From: Escarpia spicata
Lineage: Eukaryota; Annelida; Polychaeta; Sabellida; Siboglinidae
NCBI GenBank assembly: GCA_963995525.1
Contig: OZ023209.1
Span: forward strand, 7,791,881-7,855,880
DNA length: 64,000 bases
Direction: 5' to 3'
The first letter of the stretch is position 1. The number at the start of each line of letters is the position of its first letter. A program made the translations under genes and the position numbers. The notes beneath the pieces were generated by a model. The model worked only from the letters and a program-made list of their open reading frames with translations, did not search any database and was not told the origin of the DNA. This document shows positions 1 through 14,896 of the stretch, one piece after another.

Positions 1-40
1 TGCCTTACACATCACAGACTACAAACTACAAACAATGACA
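1..40 (+). repeat. Monomer numbering reference and heptamer substructure
   Basis: This first monomer sets the numbering used in the other entries (base 1 = T of TGCC). Read from position 3, the unit divides into heptamers of form nACTACA: CCTTACA (3-9), CACTACA or a close variant (10-16), GACTACA (17-23), AACTACA (24-30) and a degenerate AACAACG (31-37), leaving five bases, ACATG (38-2). Thus 40 = 5 x 7 + 5. The middle three heptamers are near-perfect in monomers with T at position 13. This suggests an ancestral 7-bp repeat; the origin is an inference. This particular monomer carries ATC at 11-13 and the C36T change. Confidence 0.75.
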
Positions 41-200
41 TGCCTTACACACTACAGACTACAAACTACAAACAACGACATGCCTTACACACCACAGTCT
101 ACAACCTACAAACAACGACAAGCCTTACACATCACAGACTACAAACTACAAACAACGACAAGCCTTACACACCACAGACTACAAACTACAAACAACGACA

Positions 201-440
201 TGCCTTACACACCACAGTCTACAACCTACAAACAACGACAAGCCTTACACATCGCAGACTACAAACTACAAACAACGACATGCCTTACACACCACAGACT
301 ACAAACTACAAACAACGACATGCCTTACACACCACAGTCTACAACCTACAAACAACGACAAGCCTTACACATCGCAGACTACAAACTACAAACAACGACA
401 TGCCTTACACACCACAGACTACAAACTACAAACAACGACA
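201..440 (+). repeat. 120-bp (3-monomer) higher-order tandem duplication
   Basis: Bases 201-320 and 321-440 repeat the same ordered trio: a TGCC monomer with CAGTCT and C at position 25, an AGCC monomer with ATCGCAG, and a TGCC monomer with the plain ACC form. The ATCGCAG variant (an extra CpG) was noticed only in these two monomers (near 251 and 371), so this looks like a local, recent duplication. A related but diverged trio precedes it at 81-200. Confidence 0.85.
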
Positions 441-480
441 TGCCTTACACATCACAGACTACAAACTACAAACAACGACA

Positions 481-513
481 AGCCTTACACATCACATACT
501 ACAAACAACGACA
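481..513 (+). repeat. 33-bp monomer (one heptamer lost)
   Basis: This monomer is 33 bp long. The double ACTACAA is reduced to a single copy before ACAACGACA, so exactly seven bases are lost, and the array phase shifts by -7 from 514 onward. It also has CATACT in place of CAGACT. No homologous copy of this event was found elsewhere, so it looks independent of the later ones. Confidence 0.95.
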
Positions 514-2440
514 TGCCTTACACACCACAGACTACAAACTACAAACAACGACATGCCTTACACACCACAGACTACAACCTACAAACAACGACATGCCTTA
601 CACATCACAGACTACAAACTACAAACAACGACAAGCCTTACACACCACAGACTACAAACTACAAACAACGACAAGCCTTACACACCACAGACTACAAACT
701 ACAAACAACGACATGCCTTACACACCACAGTCTACAACCTACAAACAACGACAAGCCTTACACATCACAGACTACAAACTACAAACAACGACATGCCTTA
801 CACACCACAGACTACAACCTACAAACAACGACAAGCCTTACACACCACAGACTACAAACTACAAACAACGACATGCCTCACAAACCACAGACTACAAACT
901 ACAAACAACGACATGCCTTACACACCACAGACTACAAACTACAAACAACGACATGCCTTACACACTAGAGACTACAAACTACAAACAACGACATGCCTTA
1001 CACATCACAGACTACAAACTACAAACAATGCCATGCCTTACACACTACAGACTACAAACTACAAACAACGACATGCCTTACACACCACAGACTACAACCT
1101 ACAAACGACGACAAGCCTTACACACCACAGACTACAAACTACAAACAACGACATGCCTTACACACCACAGACTACAAACTACAAACAACGACATGCCTTA
1201 CACACTACAGACTACAAACTACAAACAACGACATGCATTACACACTACAGACTTCAAACTACAAACAACGACATGCCTTACACACCACAGACTACAACCT
1301 ACAAACAACGACAAGCCTTACACACCACAGACTACAACCTACAAACAACGACATGCCTTACACACCACAGACTACAAACTACAAACAACGACATGCCTTA
1401 CACACTACAGACTACAAACTACAAACAACGACATGCCTTACACACTACAGACTACAAACTACAAACAACGACATGCCTTACACACCACAGACTACAAACT
1501 ACAAACAACGACATGCCTTACACATCACAGACTACAAACTACAAACAACGACATGCCTTACACACCACAGACTACAACCTACAAACAACGACATGCCTTA
1601 CACACCACAGACTACAAACTACAAACAACGACATGCCTTACACACCACAGACTACAACCTACAAACAACGACAAGCCTTACACACCACAGACTACAAACT
1701 ACAAACAACGACATGCCTTACACACCACAGATTACAAACTACAAACAACGACATGCCTTACACACTACAGACTACAACCTACAAACAACGACATGCCTTA
1801 CACATCACAGACTACAAACTACAAACAATGACATGCCTTACACACTACAGACTACAAACTACAAACAACGACATGCCTTACACACCACAGTTTACAACCT
1901 ACAAACAACGACAAGCCTTACACATCACAGACTACAAACTACAAACAACGACATGCCTTACACACCACAGACTACAAACTACAAACAACGACATGCCTTA
2001 CACATCACAGACTACAAACTACAAACAACGACAAGCCTTACACACTACAGACTACAAACTACAAACAACGACATGCCTTACACACCACAGTCTACAACCT
2101 ACAAACAACGACAAGCCTTACACATCATAGACTACAAACTACAAACAACGACATGCCTTACACACCACAGACTACAACCTACAAACAACGACAAGCCTTA
2201 CACACCACATACTACAAACTACAAACAACGACATGCCTTACAAACCACAGACTACAAACTACAAACAACGACATGCCTTACACACCACAGACTACAAACT
2301 ACAAACAACGACATGCCTTACACACTACAGAATACAAACTACAAACAACGACATGCCTTACACATCACAGACTACAAACTACAAACAATGCCATGCCTTA
2401 CACACTACAGACTACAAACTACAAACAACGACATGCCTTA

Positions 2441-5040
2441 CACACCACAGACTACAACCTACAAACGACGACAAGCCTTACACACCACAGACTACAAACT
2501 ACAAACAACGACATGCCATACACACCACAGACTACAAACTACAAACAACGACATGCCTTACACACCACAGACTACAACCTACAAACAACGACAAGCCTTA
2601 CACACCACAGACTACAACCTACAAACAACGACATGCCTTACACACCACAGACTACAACCTACAAACAACGACATGCCTTACACACCACAGACTACAAACT
2701 ACAAACAACGACATGCCTTACTCACTACAGACTACAAACTACAAACAACGACATGCCTTACACACCAGAGACTACAACCTACAAACAACGACATGCCTTA
2801 CACACCACAGACTACAAACTACAAACAACGACATGCCTTACACACCACAGACTACAACCTACAAACAACGACAAGCCTTACACACCACAGACTACAAACT
2901 ACAAACAACGACATGCCTTATACACCACAGATTACAAACTACAAACAACGACATGCCTTACACACTACAGACTACAACCTACAAACAACGACATGCCTTA
3001 CACATCACAGACTACAAACTACAAACAATGACATGCCTTACACACTACAGACTACAAACTACAAACAACGACATGCCTTACACACCACAGTTTACAACCT
3101 ACAAACAACGACAAGCCTTACACATCACAGACTACAAACTACAAACAACGACATGCCTTACACACCACAGACTACAAACTACAAACAACGACATGCCTTA
3201 CACATCACAGACTACAAACTACAAACAACGACAAGCCTTACACACTACAGACTACAAACTACAAACAACGACATGCCTTACACACTACAGACTACAAACT
3301 ACAAACAACGACATGCCTTACACATCACAGACTACAAACTACAAACAATGCCATGCCTTACACACTACAGACTACAAACTACAAACAACGACATGCCTTA
3401 CACACCACAGACTACAACCTACAAACGACGACAAGCCTTACACACCACAGACTACAAACTACAAACAACGACATGCCTTACACACCACAGACTACAACCT
3501 ACAAACAACGACAAGCCTTACACACCACAGACTACAACCTACAAACAACGACATGCCTTACACACCACAGACTACAAACTACAAACAACGACATGCCTTA
3601 CACACTACAGACTACAAACTACAAACAACGACATGCCTTACACACTACAGACTACAAACTACAAACAACGACATGCCTTACACACCACAGACTACAAACT
3701 ACAAACAACGACATGCCTTACACATCACAGACTACAAACTACAAACAACGACATGCCTTACACACCAAAGACTACAACCTACAAACAACGACATGCCTTA
3801 CACACCACAGACTACAAACTACAAACAACGACATGCCTTACACACCACAGACTACAACCTACAAACAACGACAAGCCTTACACACCACAGACTACAAACT
3901 ACAAACAACGACATGCCTTACACACCACAGATTACAAACTACAAACAACGACATGCCTTACACACTACAGACTACAACCTACAAACAACGACATGCCTTA
4001 CACATCACAGACTACAAACTACAAACAATGACATGCCTTACACACTACAGACTACAAACTACAAACAACGACATGCCTTACACACCACAGTTTACAACCT
4101 ACAAACAACGACAAGCCTTACACATCACAGACTACAAACTACAAACAACGACATGCCTTACACACCACAGACTACAAACTACAAACAACGACATGCCTTA
4201 CACATCACAGACTACAAACTACAAACAACGACAAGCCTTACACACTACAGACTACAAACTACAAACAACGACATGCCTTACACACCACAGCCTACAACCT
4301 ACAAACAACGACAAGCCTTACACATCACAGACTACAAACTACAAACAACGACATGCCTTACACACCACAGACTACAACCTACAAACAACGACAAGCCTTA
4401 CACACCACAGACTACAAACTACAAACAACGACATGCCTTACAAACCACAGACTACAAACTACAAACAACGACATGCCTTACACACCACAGACTACAAACT
4501 ACAAACAACGACATGCCTTACACACTACAGACTACAAACTACAAACAACGACATGCCTTACACATCACAGACTACAAACTACAAACAATGCCATGCCTTA
4601 CACACTACAGACTACAAACTACAAACAACGACATGCCTTACACACCACAGACTACAACCTACAAACGACGACAAGCCTTACACACCACAGACTACAAACT
4701 ACAAACAACGACATGCCTTACACACCACAGACTACAACCTACAAACAACGACAAGCCTTACACACCACAGACTACAACCTACAAACAACGACATGCCTTA
4801 CACACCACAGACTACAACCTACAAACAACGACATGCCTTACACACCACAGACTACAAACTACAAACAACGGCATGCCTTACACACTACAGACTACAAACT
4901 ACAAACAACGACATGCCTTACACACCACAGACTACAAACTACAAACAACGACATGCCTTACACATCACAGACTACAAACTACAAACAACGACATACCTTA
5001 CACACCACAGACTACAACCTACAAACAACGACATGCCTTA
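2441..5040 (+). repeat. 65-mer higher-order repeat (2600 bp), copy 1
   Basis: The monomer order from about 2426 to 5055 recurs at +2600 bp (65 monomers). Diagnostic rare variants at matching offsets are TGCCATAC (2514 and 5114), TTACTCACT (2721 and 5321), TTATACACC (2919 and 5519), CAGCCTACAACC (4290 and 6890), CGGCATGCC (4870 and 7470) and ACATACCTTA (4993 and 7593). I saw no differences between copies at the markers I compared. Boundaries are good to about one monomer. Confidence 0.9.
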
Positions 5041-7640
5041 CACACCACAGACTACAACCTACAAACGACGACAAGCCTTACACACCACAGACTACAAACT
5101 ACAAACAACGACATGCCATACACACCACAGACTACAAACTACAAACAACGACATGCCTTACACACCACAGACTACAACCTACAAACAACGACAAGCCTTA
5201 CACACCACAGACTACAACCTACAAACAACGACATGCCTTACACACCACAGACTACAACCTACAAACAACGACATGCCTTACACACCACAGACTACAAACT
5301 ACAAACAACGACATGCCTTACTCACTACAGACTACAAACTACAAACAACGACATGCCTTACACACCAGAGACTACAACCTACAAACAACGACATGCCTTA
5401 CACACCACAGACTACAAACTACAAACAACGACATGCCTTACACACCACAGACTACAACCTACAAACAACGACAAGCCTTACACACCACAGACTACAAACT
5501 ACAAACAACGACATGCCTTATACACCACAGATTACAAACTACAAACAACGACATGCCTTACACACTACAGACTACAACCTACAAACAACGACATGCCTTA
5601 CACATCACAGACTACAAACTACAAACAATGACATGCCTTACACACTACAGACTACAAACTACAAACAACGACATGCCTTACACACCACAGTTTACAACCT
5701 ACAAACAACGACAAGCCTTACACATCACAGACTACAAACTACAAACAACGACATGCCTTACACACCACAGACTACAAACTACAAACAACGACATGCCTTA
5801 CACATCACAGACTACAAACTACAAACAACGACAAGCCTTACACACTACAGACTACAAACTACAAACAACGACATGCCTTACACACTACAGACTACAAACT
5901 ACAAACAACGACATGCCTTACACATCACAGACTACAAACTACAAACAATGCCATGCCTTACACACTACAGACTACAAACTACAAACAACGACATGCCTTA
6001 CACACCACAGACTACAACCTACAAACGACGACAAGCCTTACACACCACAGACTACAAACTACAAACAACGACATGCCTTACACACCACAGACTACAACCT
6101 ACAAACAACGACAAGCCTTACACACCACAGACTACAACCTACAAACAACGACATGCCTTACACACCACAGACTACAAACTACAAACAACGACATGCCTTA
6201 CACACTACAGACTACAAACTACAAACAACGACATGCCTTACACACTACAGACTACAAACTACAAACAACGACATGCCTTACACACCACAGACTACAAACT
6301 ACAAACAACGACATGCCTTACACATCACAGACTACAAACTACAAACAACGACATGCCTTACACACCAAAGACTACAACCTACAAACAACGACATGCCTTA
6401 CACACCACAGACTACAAACTACAAACAACGACATGCCTTACACACCACAGACTACAACCTACAAACAACGACAAGCCTTACACACCACAGACTACAAACT
6501 ACAAACAACGACATGCCTTACACACCACAGATTACAAACTACAAACAACGACATGCCTTACACACTACAGACTACAACCTACAAACAACGACATGCCTTA
6601 CACATCACAGACTACAAACTACAAACAATGACATGCCTTACACACTACAGACTACAAACTACAAACAACGACATGCCTTACACACCACAGTTTACAACCT
6701 ACAAACAACGACAAGCCTTACACATCACAGACTACAAACTACAAACAACGACATGCCTTACACACCACAGACTACAAACTACAAACAACGACATGCCTTA
6801 CACATCACAGACTACAAACTACAAACAACGACAAGCCTTACACACTACAGACTACAAACTACAAACAACGACATGCCTTACACACCACAGCCTACAACCT
6901 ACAAACAACGACAAGCCTTACACATCACAGACTACAAACTACAAACAACGACATGCCTTACACACCACAGACTACAACCTACAAACAACGACAAGCCTTA
7001 CACACCACAGACTACAAACTACAAACAACGACATGCCTTACAAACCACAGACTACAAACTACAAACAACGACATGCCTTACACACCACAGACTACAAACT
7101 ACAAACAACGACATGCCTTACACACTACAGACTACAAACTACAAACAACGACATGCCTTACACATCACAGACTACAAACTACAAACAATGCCATGCCTTA
7201 CACACTACAGACTACAAACTACAAACAACGACATGCCTTACACACCACAGACTACAACCTACAAACGACGACAAGCCTTACACACCACAGACTACAAACT
7301 ACAAACAACGACATGCCTTACACACCACAGACTACAACCTACAAACAACGACAAGCCTTACACACCACAGACTACAACCTACAAACAACGACATGCCTTA
7401 CACACCACAGACTACAACCTACAAACAACGACATGCCTTACACACCACAGACTACAAACTACAAACAACGGCATGCCTTACACACTACAGACTACAAACT
7501 ACAAACAACGACATGCCTTACACACCACAGACTACAAACTACAAACAACGACATGCCTTACACATCACAGACTACAAACTACAAACAACGACATACCTTA
7601 CACACCACAGACTACAACCTACAAACAACGACATGCCTTA
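5041..7640 (+). repeat. 65-mer higher-order repeat (2600 bp), copy 2
   Basis: This is the second direct copy of the 2441-5040 block and abuts it directly. Identity with copy 1 ends at about 7655, where the monomer after ACATACCTTA carries A at position 25 (first copy C) and the order diverges. The pattern is that of a tandem duplication by unequal exchange. Confidence 0.9.
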
Positions 7641-8490
7641 CACACCACAGACTACAAACTACAAACAACGACAAGCCTTACACATCACAGACTACAAACT
7701 ACAAACAACGACATGCCTTACACACCACAGACTACAACCTACAAACAACGACATGCCTTACACATCACAGACTACAAACTACAAACAACGACAAGCCTTA
7801 CACACCACAGACTACAAACTACAAACAACGACATGCCTTACACATCACAGACTACAAACTACAAACAACGACATGCCTTACACACCACAGACTACAACCT
7901 ACAAACAACGACATGCCTTACACACCACAGACTACAAACTACAAACAACGACATGCCTTACACACTACAGACTACAACCTACAAACAACGACATGCCTTA
8001 CACATCACAGACTACAAACTACAAACAATGACATGCCTTACACACTACAGACTACAAACTACAAACAACGACATGCCTTACAAACCACAGACTACAAACT
8101 ACAAACAACGACATGCCTTACACACCACAGACTACAAACTACAAACAACGACATGCCTTACACACTACAGACTACAACCTACAAACAACGACATGCCTTA
8201 CACATCATAGACTACAAACTACAAACAATGACATGGCTTACACACCACAGACTACAACATACAAACAACGACATGCCTTACACACCACAGACTACAAACT
8301 ACAAACAACGACATGGCTTACACACCACAGTCTACAACCTACAAACAACGACATGCCTTACACATCACAGACTACAAACTACAAACAACGACAAGCCTTA
8401 CACACCACAGACTACAAACTACAAACAACGACATGCCTTACACATCACAGACTACAAAAAACAAACAACGACATGCCTTACACACCACAG
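7641..8490 (+). repeat. Transition satellite segment between two HORs
   Basis: About 21 monomers of ordinary satellite connect the 65-mer and 77-mer HORs. They carry variants shared with blocks near 14.6, 18.3, 42.3 and 44.0 kb: CATCATAG near 8205, ACATGGCTT near 8233 and 8312, ACAACATACA near 8260 and ACTACAAAAAAC near 8452. No gene or unique sequence is present. Confidence 0.85.
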
Positions 8491-11400
8491 ACTACAACCT
8501 ACAAACAACGACATGCCTTACACACCACAGACTACAAACTACAAACAACGACATGCCTTACACACCACAGACTACAACCTACAAACAACGACAAGCCTTA
8601 CACACCACAGACTACAAACTACAAACAACGACATGCCTTACACACTACAGACTACAACCTACAAACAACGACATGCCTTACACATCACAGACTACAAACT
8701 ACAAACAATGACATGCCTTACACGCTACACACTACAAACTACAAACAACGACATGCCTTACACACCACAGACTACAAACTACAAACAACGACATGCCTTA
8801 CACACCACAGACTACAAACTACAAACAACGACATGCCTTACACACTACAAACTACAACCTACAAACAACGACAAGCCTTACACACCACAGACTACAAACT
8901 ACAAACAACGACATTCCTTACACACCACAGACTACAAACTACAAACAACGACATGCCTTACACACTACAGACTACAAACTACAAACAACGACATGCCTTA
9001 CACATCATAGACTACAAACTACAAACAATGACATGCCTTACACACTAGAGACTACAAACTACAAACAACGACATGGCTTACACACCACAGACTACAACCT
9101 ACAAACAACGACATGCCTTACACACCACAGACTACAAACTACAAACAACGACATGACTTACACACTACAGACTACAAACTACAAACAACGACATGCCTTA
9201 CACATCACAGACTACAAACTACAAACAATGACATGCCTTACACACTACAGACTACAAACTACAAACAACGACATGCCTTACACACCACAGACTACAACCT
9301 ACAAACAACGACAAGCCTTACACACCACAGACTACAAACTACAAACAACGACATGCCTTACACACCACAGACTACAAACTACAAAAAACGACATGCCTTA
9401 CACACCACAGACTACAACCTACAAACAACGACAAGCCTTACACACCACAGACTACAAACTACAAACAACGACATGCCTTACACACCACAGACTACAAACA
9501 ACAAACAACGACATGCCTTACACACCACAGACTACAACCTACAAACAACGACAAGCCTTACACACCACATACTACAACCTACAAACAACGACATGCCTTA
9601 CACACCACAGACTACAAACTACAAACAATGACATGCCTTACACACTACAGACTACAAACTACAAACAACGACATGCCTTACACATCACAGACTACAAACT
9701 ACAAACAACGACATGCCTTACACACCAAAGACTACAACCTACAAACAACGACATGCCTTACACACCACAGACTACAAACTACAAACAACGACATGCCTTA
9801 CACACCACAGACTACAACCTACAAACAACGACAAGCCTTACACACCACAGACTACAAACTACAAACAACGACATGCCTTACACACCACAGATTACAAACT
9901 ACAAACAACGACATGCCTTACACACTACAGACTACAACCTACAAACAACGACATGCCTTACACATCACAGACTACAAACTACAAACAATGACATGCCTTA
10001 CACACTACAGACTACAAACTACAAACAACGACATGCCTTACACACCACAGTTTACAACCTACAAACAACGACAAGCCTTACACATCACAGACTACAAACT
10101 ACAAACAACGACATGCCTTACACACCACAGACTACAAACTACAAACAACGACATGCCTTACACATCACAGACTACAAACTACAAACAACGACAAGCCTTA
10201 CACACTACAGACTACAAACTACAAACAACGACATGCCTTACACACCACAGCCTACAACCTACAAACAACGACAAGCCTTACACATCACAGACTACAAACT
10301 ACAAACAACGACATGCCTTACACACCACAGACTACAACCTACAAACAACGACAAGCCTTACACACCACAGACTACAAACTACAAACAACGACATGCCTTA
10401 CAAACCACAGACTACAAACTACAAACAACGACATGCCTTACACACCACAGACTACAAACTACAAACAACGACATGCCTTACACACTACAGACTACAAACT
10501 ACAAACAACGACATGCCTTACACATCACAGACTACAAACTACAAACAATGCCATGCCTTACACACTACAGACTACAAACTACAAACAACGACATGCCTTA
10601 CACACCACAGACTACAACCTACAAACGACGACAAGCCTTACACACCACAGACTACAAACTACAAACAACGACATGCCTTACACACCACAGACTACAACCT
10701 ACAAACAACGACAAGCCTTACACACCACAGACTACAACCTACAAACAACGACATGCCTTACACACCACAGACTACAACCTACAAACAACGACATGCCTTA
10801 CACACCACAGACTACAAACTACAAACAACGGCATGCCTTACACACTACAGACTACAAACTACAAACAACGACATGCCTTACACACCACAGACTACAAACT
10901 ACAAACAACGACATGCCTTACACATCACAGACTACAAACTACAAACAACGACATGCCTTACACACCACAGACTACAACCTACAAACAACGACATGCCTTA
11001 CACACCACAGACTACAAACTACAAACAACGACAAGCCTTACACATCACAGACTACAAACTACAAACAACGACATGCCTTACACACCACAGACTACAACCT
11101 ACAAACAACGACATGCCTTACACATCACAGACTACAAACTACAAACAACGACAAGCCTTACACACCACAGACTACAAACTACAAACAACGACATGCCTTA
11201 CACATCACAGACTACAAACTACAAACAACGACATGCCTTACACACCACAGACTACAACCTACAAACAACGACATGCCTTACACACCACAGACTACAAACT
11301 ACAAACAACGACATGCCTTACACACTACAGACTACAACCTACAAACAACGACATGCCTTACACATCACAGACTACAAACTACAAACAATGACATGCCTTA

Positions 11401-11570
11401 CACACTACAGACTACAAACTACAAACAACGACATGCCTTACAAACCACAGACTACAAACTACAAACAACGACATGCCTTACACACCACAGACTACAAACT
11501 ACAAACAACGACATGCCTTACACACTACAGACTACAACCTACAAACAACGACATGCCTTACACATCATAG
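8491..11570 (+). repeat. 77-mer higher-order repeat (3080 bp), copy 1
   Basis: This block recurs at +3080 bp (77 monomers) from about 8491 through 11570. Shared rare variants include CACGCTACACACT (8731 and 11811), ACTACAAACAACAAAC (9491 and 12571), CAGCCTACAACC (10250 and 13330) and CGGCATGCC (10830 and 13910). A single-base difference is visible at about 8914 (ACATTCC here, ACATGCC in copy 2). Near-identity over 3 kb implies a recent duplication or strong homogenisation. Confidence 0.9.
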
Positions 11571-14500
11571 ACTACAACCTACAAACAACGACATGCCTTA
11601 CACACCACAGACTACAAACTACAAACAACGACATGCCTTACACACCACAGACTACAACCTACAAACAACGACAAGCCTTACACACCACAGACTACAAACT
11701 ACAAACAACGACATGCCTTACACACTACAGACTACAACCTACAAACAACGACATGCCTTACACATCACAGACTACAAACTACAAACAATGACATGCCTTA
11801 CACGCTACACACTACAAACTACAAACAACGACATGCCTTACACACCACAGACTACAAACTACAAACAACGACATGCCTTACACACCACAGACTACAAACT
11901 ACAAACAACGACATGCCTTACACACTACAAACTACAACCTACAAACAACGACAAGCCTTACACACCACAGACTACAAACTACAAACAACGACATGCCTTA
12001 CACACCACAGACTACAAACTACAAACAACGACATGCCTTACACACTACAGACTACAAACTACAAACAACGACATGCCTTACACATCATAGACTACAAACT
12101 ACAAACAATGACATGCCTTACACACTAGAGACTACAAACTACAAACAACGACATGGCTTACACACCACAGACTACAACCTACAAACAACGACATGCCTTA
12201 CACACCACAGACTACAAACTACAAACAACGACATGACTTACACACTACAGACTACAAACTACAAACAACGACATGCCTTACACATCACAGACTACAAACT
12301 ACAAACAATGACATGCCTTACACACTACAGACTACAAACTACAAACAACGACATGCCTTACACACCACAGACTACAACCTACAAACAACGACAAGCCTTA
12401 CACACCACAGACTACAAACTACAAACAACGACATGCCTTACACACCACAGACTACAAACTACAAAAAACGACATGCCTTACACACCACAGACTACAACCT
12501 ACAAACAACGACAAGCCTTACACACCACAGACTACAAACTACAAACAACGACATGCCTTACACACCACAGACTACAAACAACAAACAACGACATGCCTTA
12601 CACACCACAGACTACAACCTACAAACAACGACAAGCCTTACACACCACATACTACAACCTACAAACAACGACATGCCTTACACACCACAGACTACAAACT
12701 ACAAACAATGACATGCCTTACACACTACAGACTACAAACTACAAACAACGACATGCCTTACACATCACAGACTACAAACTACAAACAACGACATGCCTTA
12801 CACACCAAAGACTACAACCTACAAACAACGACATGCCTTACACACCACAGACTACAAACTACAAACAACGACATGCCTTACACACCACAGACTACAACCT
12901 ACAAACAACGACAAGCCTTACACACCACAGACTACAAACTACAAACAACGACATGCCTTACACACCACAGATTACAAACTACAAACAACGACATGCCTTA
13001 CACACTACAGACTACAACCTACAAACAACGACATGCCTTACACATCACAGACTACAAACTACAAACAATGACATGCCTTACACACTACAGACTACAAACT
13101 ACAAACAACGACATGCCTTACACACCACAGTTTACAACCTACAAACAACGACAAGCCTTACACATCACAGACTACAAACTACAAACAACGACATGCCTTA
13201 CACACCACAGACTACAAACTACAAACAACGACATGCCTTACACATCACAGACTACAAACTACAAACAACGACAAGCCTTACACACTACAGACTACAAACT
13301 ACAAACAACGACATGCCTTACACACCACAGCCTACAACCTACAAACAACGACAAGCCTTACACATCACAGACTACAAACTACAAACAACGACATGCCTTA
13401 CACACCACAGACTACAACCTACAAACAACGACAAGCCTTACACACCACAGACTACAAACTACAAACAACGACATGCCTTACAAACCACAGACTACAAACT
13501 ACAAACAACGACATGCCTTACACACCACAGACTACAAACTACAAACAACGACATGCCTTACACACTACAGACTACAAACTACAAACAACGACATGCCTTA
13601 CACATCACAGACTACAAACTACAAACAATGCCATGCCTTACACACTACAGACTACAAACTACAAACAACGACATGCCTTACACACCACAGACTACAACCT
13701 ACAAACGACGACAAGCCTTACACACCACAGACTACAAACTACAAACAACGACATGCCTTACACACCACAGACTACAACCTACAAACAACGACAAGCCTTA
13801 CACACCACAGACTACAACCTACAAACAACGACATGCCTTACACACCACAGACTACAACCTACAAACAACGACATGCCTTACACACCACAGACTACAAACT
13901 ACAAACAACGGCATGCCTTACACACTACAGACTACAAACTACAAACAACGACATGCCTTACACACCACAGACTACAAACTACAAACAACGACATGCCTTA
14001 CACATCACAGACTACAAACTACAAACAACGACATGCCTTACACACCACAGACTACAACCTACAAACAACGACATGCCTTACACACCACAGACTACAAACT
14101 ACAAACAACGACAAGCCTTACACATCACAGACTACAAACTACAAACAACGACATGCCTTACACACCACAGACTACAACCTACAAACAACGACATGCCTTA
14201 CACATCACAGACTACAAACTACAAACAACGACAAGCCTTACACACCACAGACTACAAACTACAAACAACGACATGCCTTACACATCACAGACTACAAACT
14301 ACAAACAACGACATGCCTTACACACCACAGACTACAACCTACAAACAACGACATGCCTTACACACCACAGACTACAAACTACAAACAACGACATGCCTTA
14401 CACACTACAGACTACAACCTACAAACAACGACATGCCTTACACATCACAGACTACAAACTACAAACAATGACATGCCTTACACACTACAGACTACAAACT

Positions 14501-14650
14501 ACAAACAACGACATGCCTTACAAACCACAGACTACAAACTACAAACAACGACATGCCTTACACACCACAGACTACAAACTACAAACAACGACATGCCTTA
14601 CACACTACAGACTACAACCTACAAACAACGACATGCCTTACACATCATAG
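11571..14650 (+). repeat. 77-mer higher-order repeat (3080 bp), copy 2
   Basis: This is the second direct copy of 8491-11570. At its right edge (about 14650) the sequence does not return to the start of the 77-mer. It continues instead with the order seen from 8211, just left of copy 1. The duplication junction is therefore visible near 11571, inside the CATCATAG monomer. Confidence 0.9.
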
Positions 14651-14896
14651 ACTACAAACTACAAACAATGACATGGCTTACACACCACAGACTACAACAT
14701 ACAAACAACGACATGCCTTACACACCACAGACTACAAACTACAAACAACGACATGGCTTACACACCACAGTCTACAACCTACAAACAACGACATGCCTTA
14801 CACATCACAGACTACAAACTACAAACAACGACAAGCCTTACACACCACAGACTACAAACTACAAACAACGACATGCCTTACACATCACAGACTACA
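14651..14896 (+). repeat. Short satellite segment between the 77-mer and 30-mer HORs
   Basis: About six monomers match the segments at 8211-8456, 18291-18536, 42341-42586 and 43981-44226. They contain the ACATGGCTT and ACAACATACA variants. There is no other content. Confidence 0.8.

Larger units (their letters stand above)
41..2440 (+). repeat. Left-edge satellite segment, mosaic of variant monomers
   Basis: This segment is pure satellite with no gene. Monomers with CAGTCT at positions 15-20 are enriched from 81 to about 760. It includes a 3-monomer tandem duplication (201-440) and one 33-bp monomer (481-513). From about 993 to 1560 the ordered variants, including an ACTTCAAACT monomer near 1250, match blocks near 19.75, 24.42, 28.48, 45.77 and 47.45 kb. 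The order of variants has therefore been copied over tens of kilobases. An ATGCATTA variant near 1234 was seen only here. A TAG variant (CATCATAG) lies near 2125. Confidence 0.9.
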
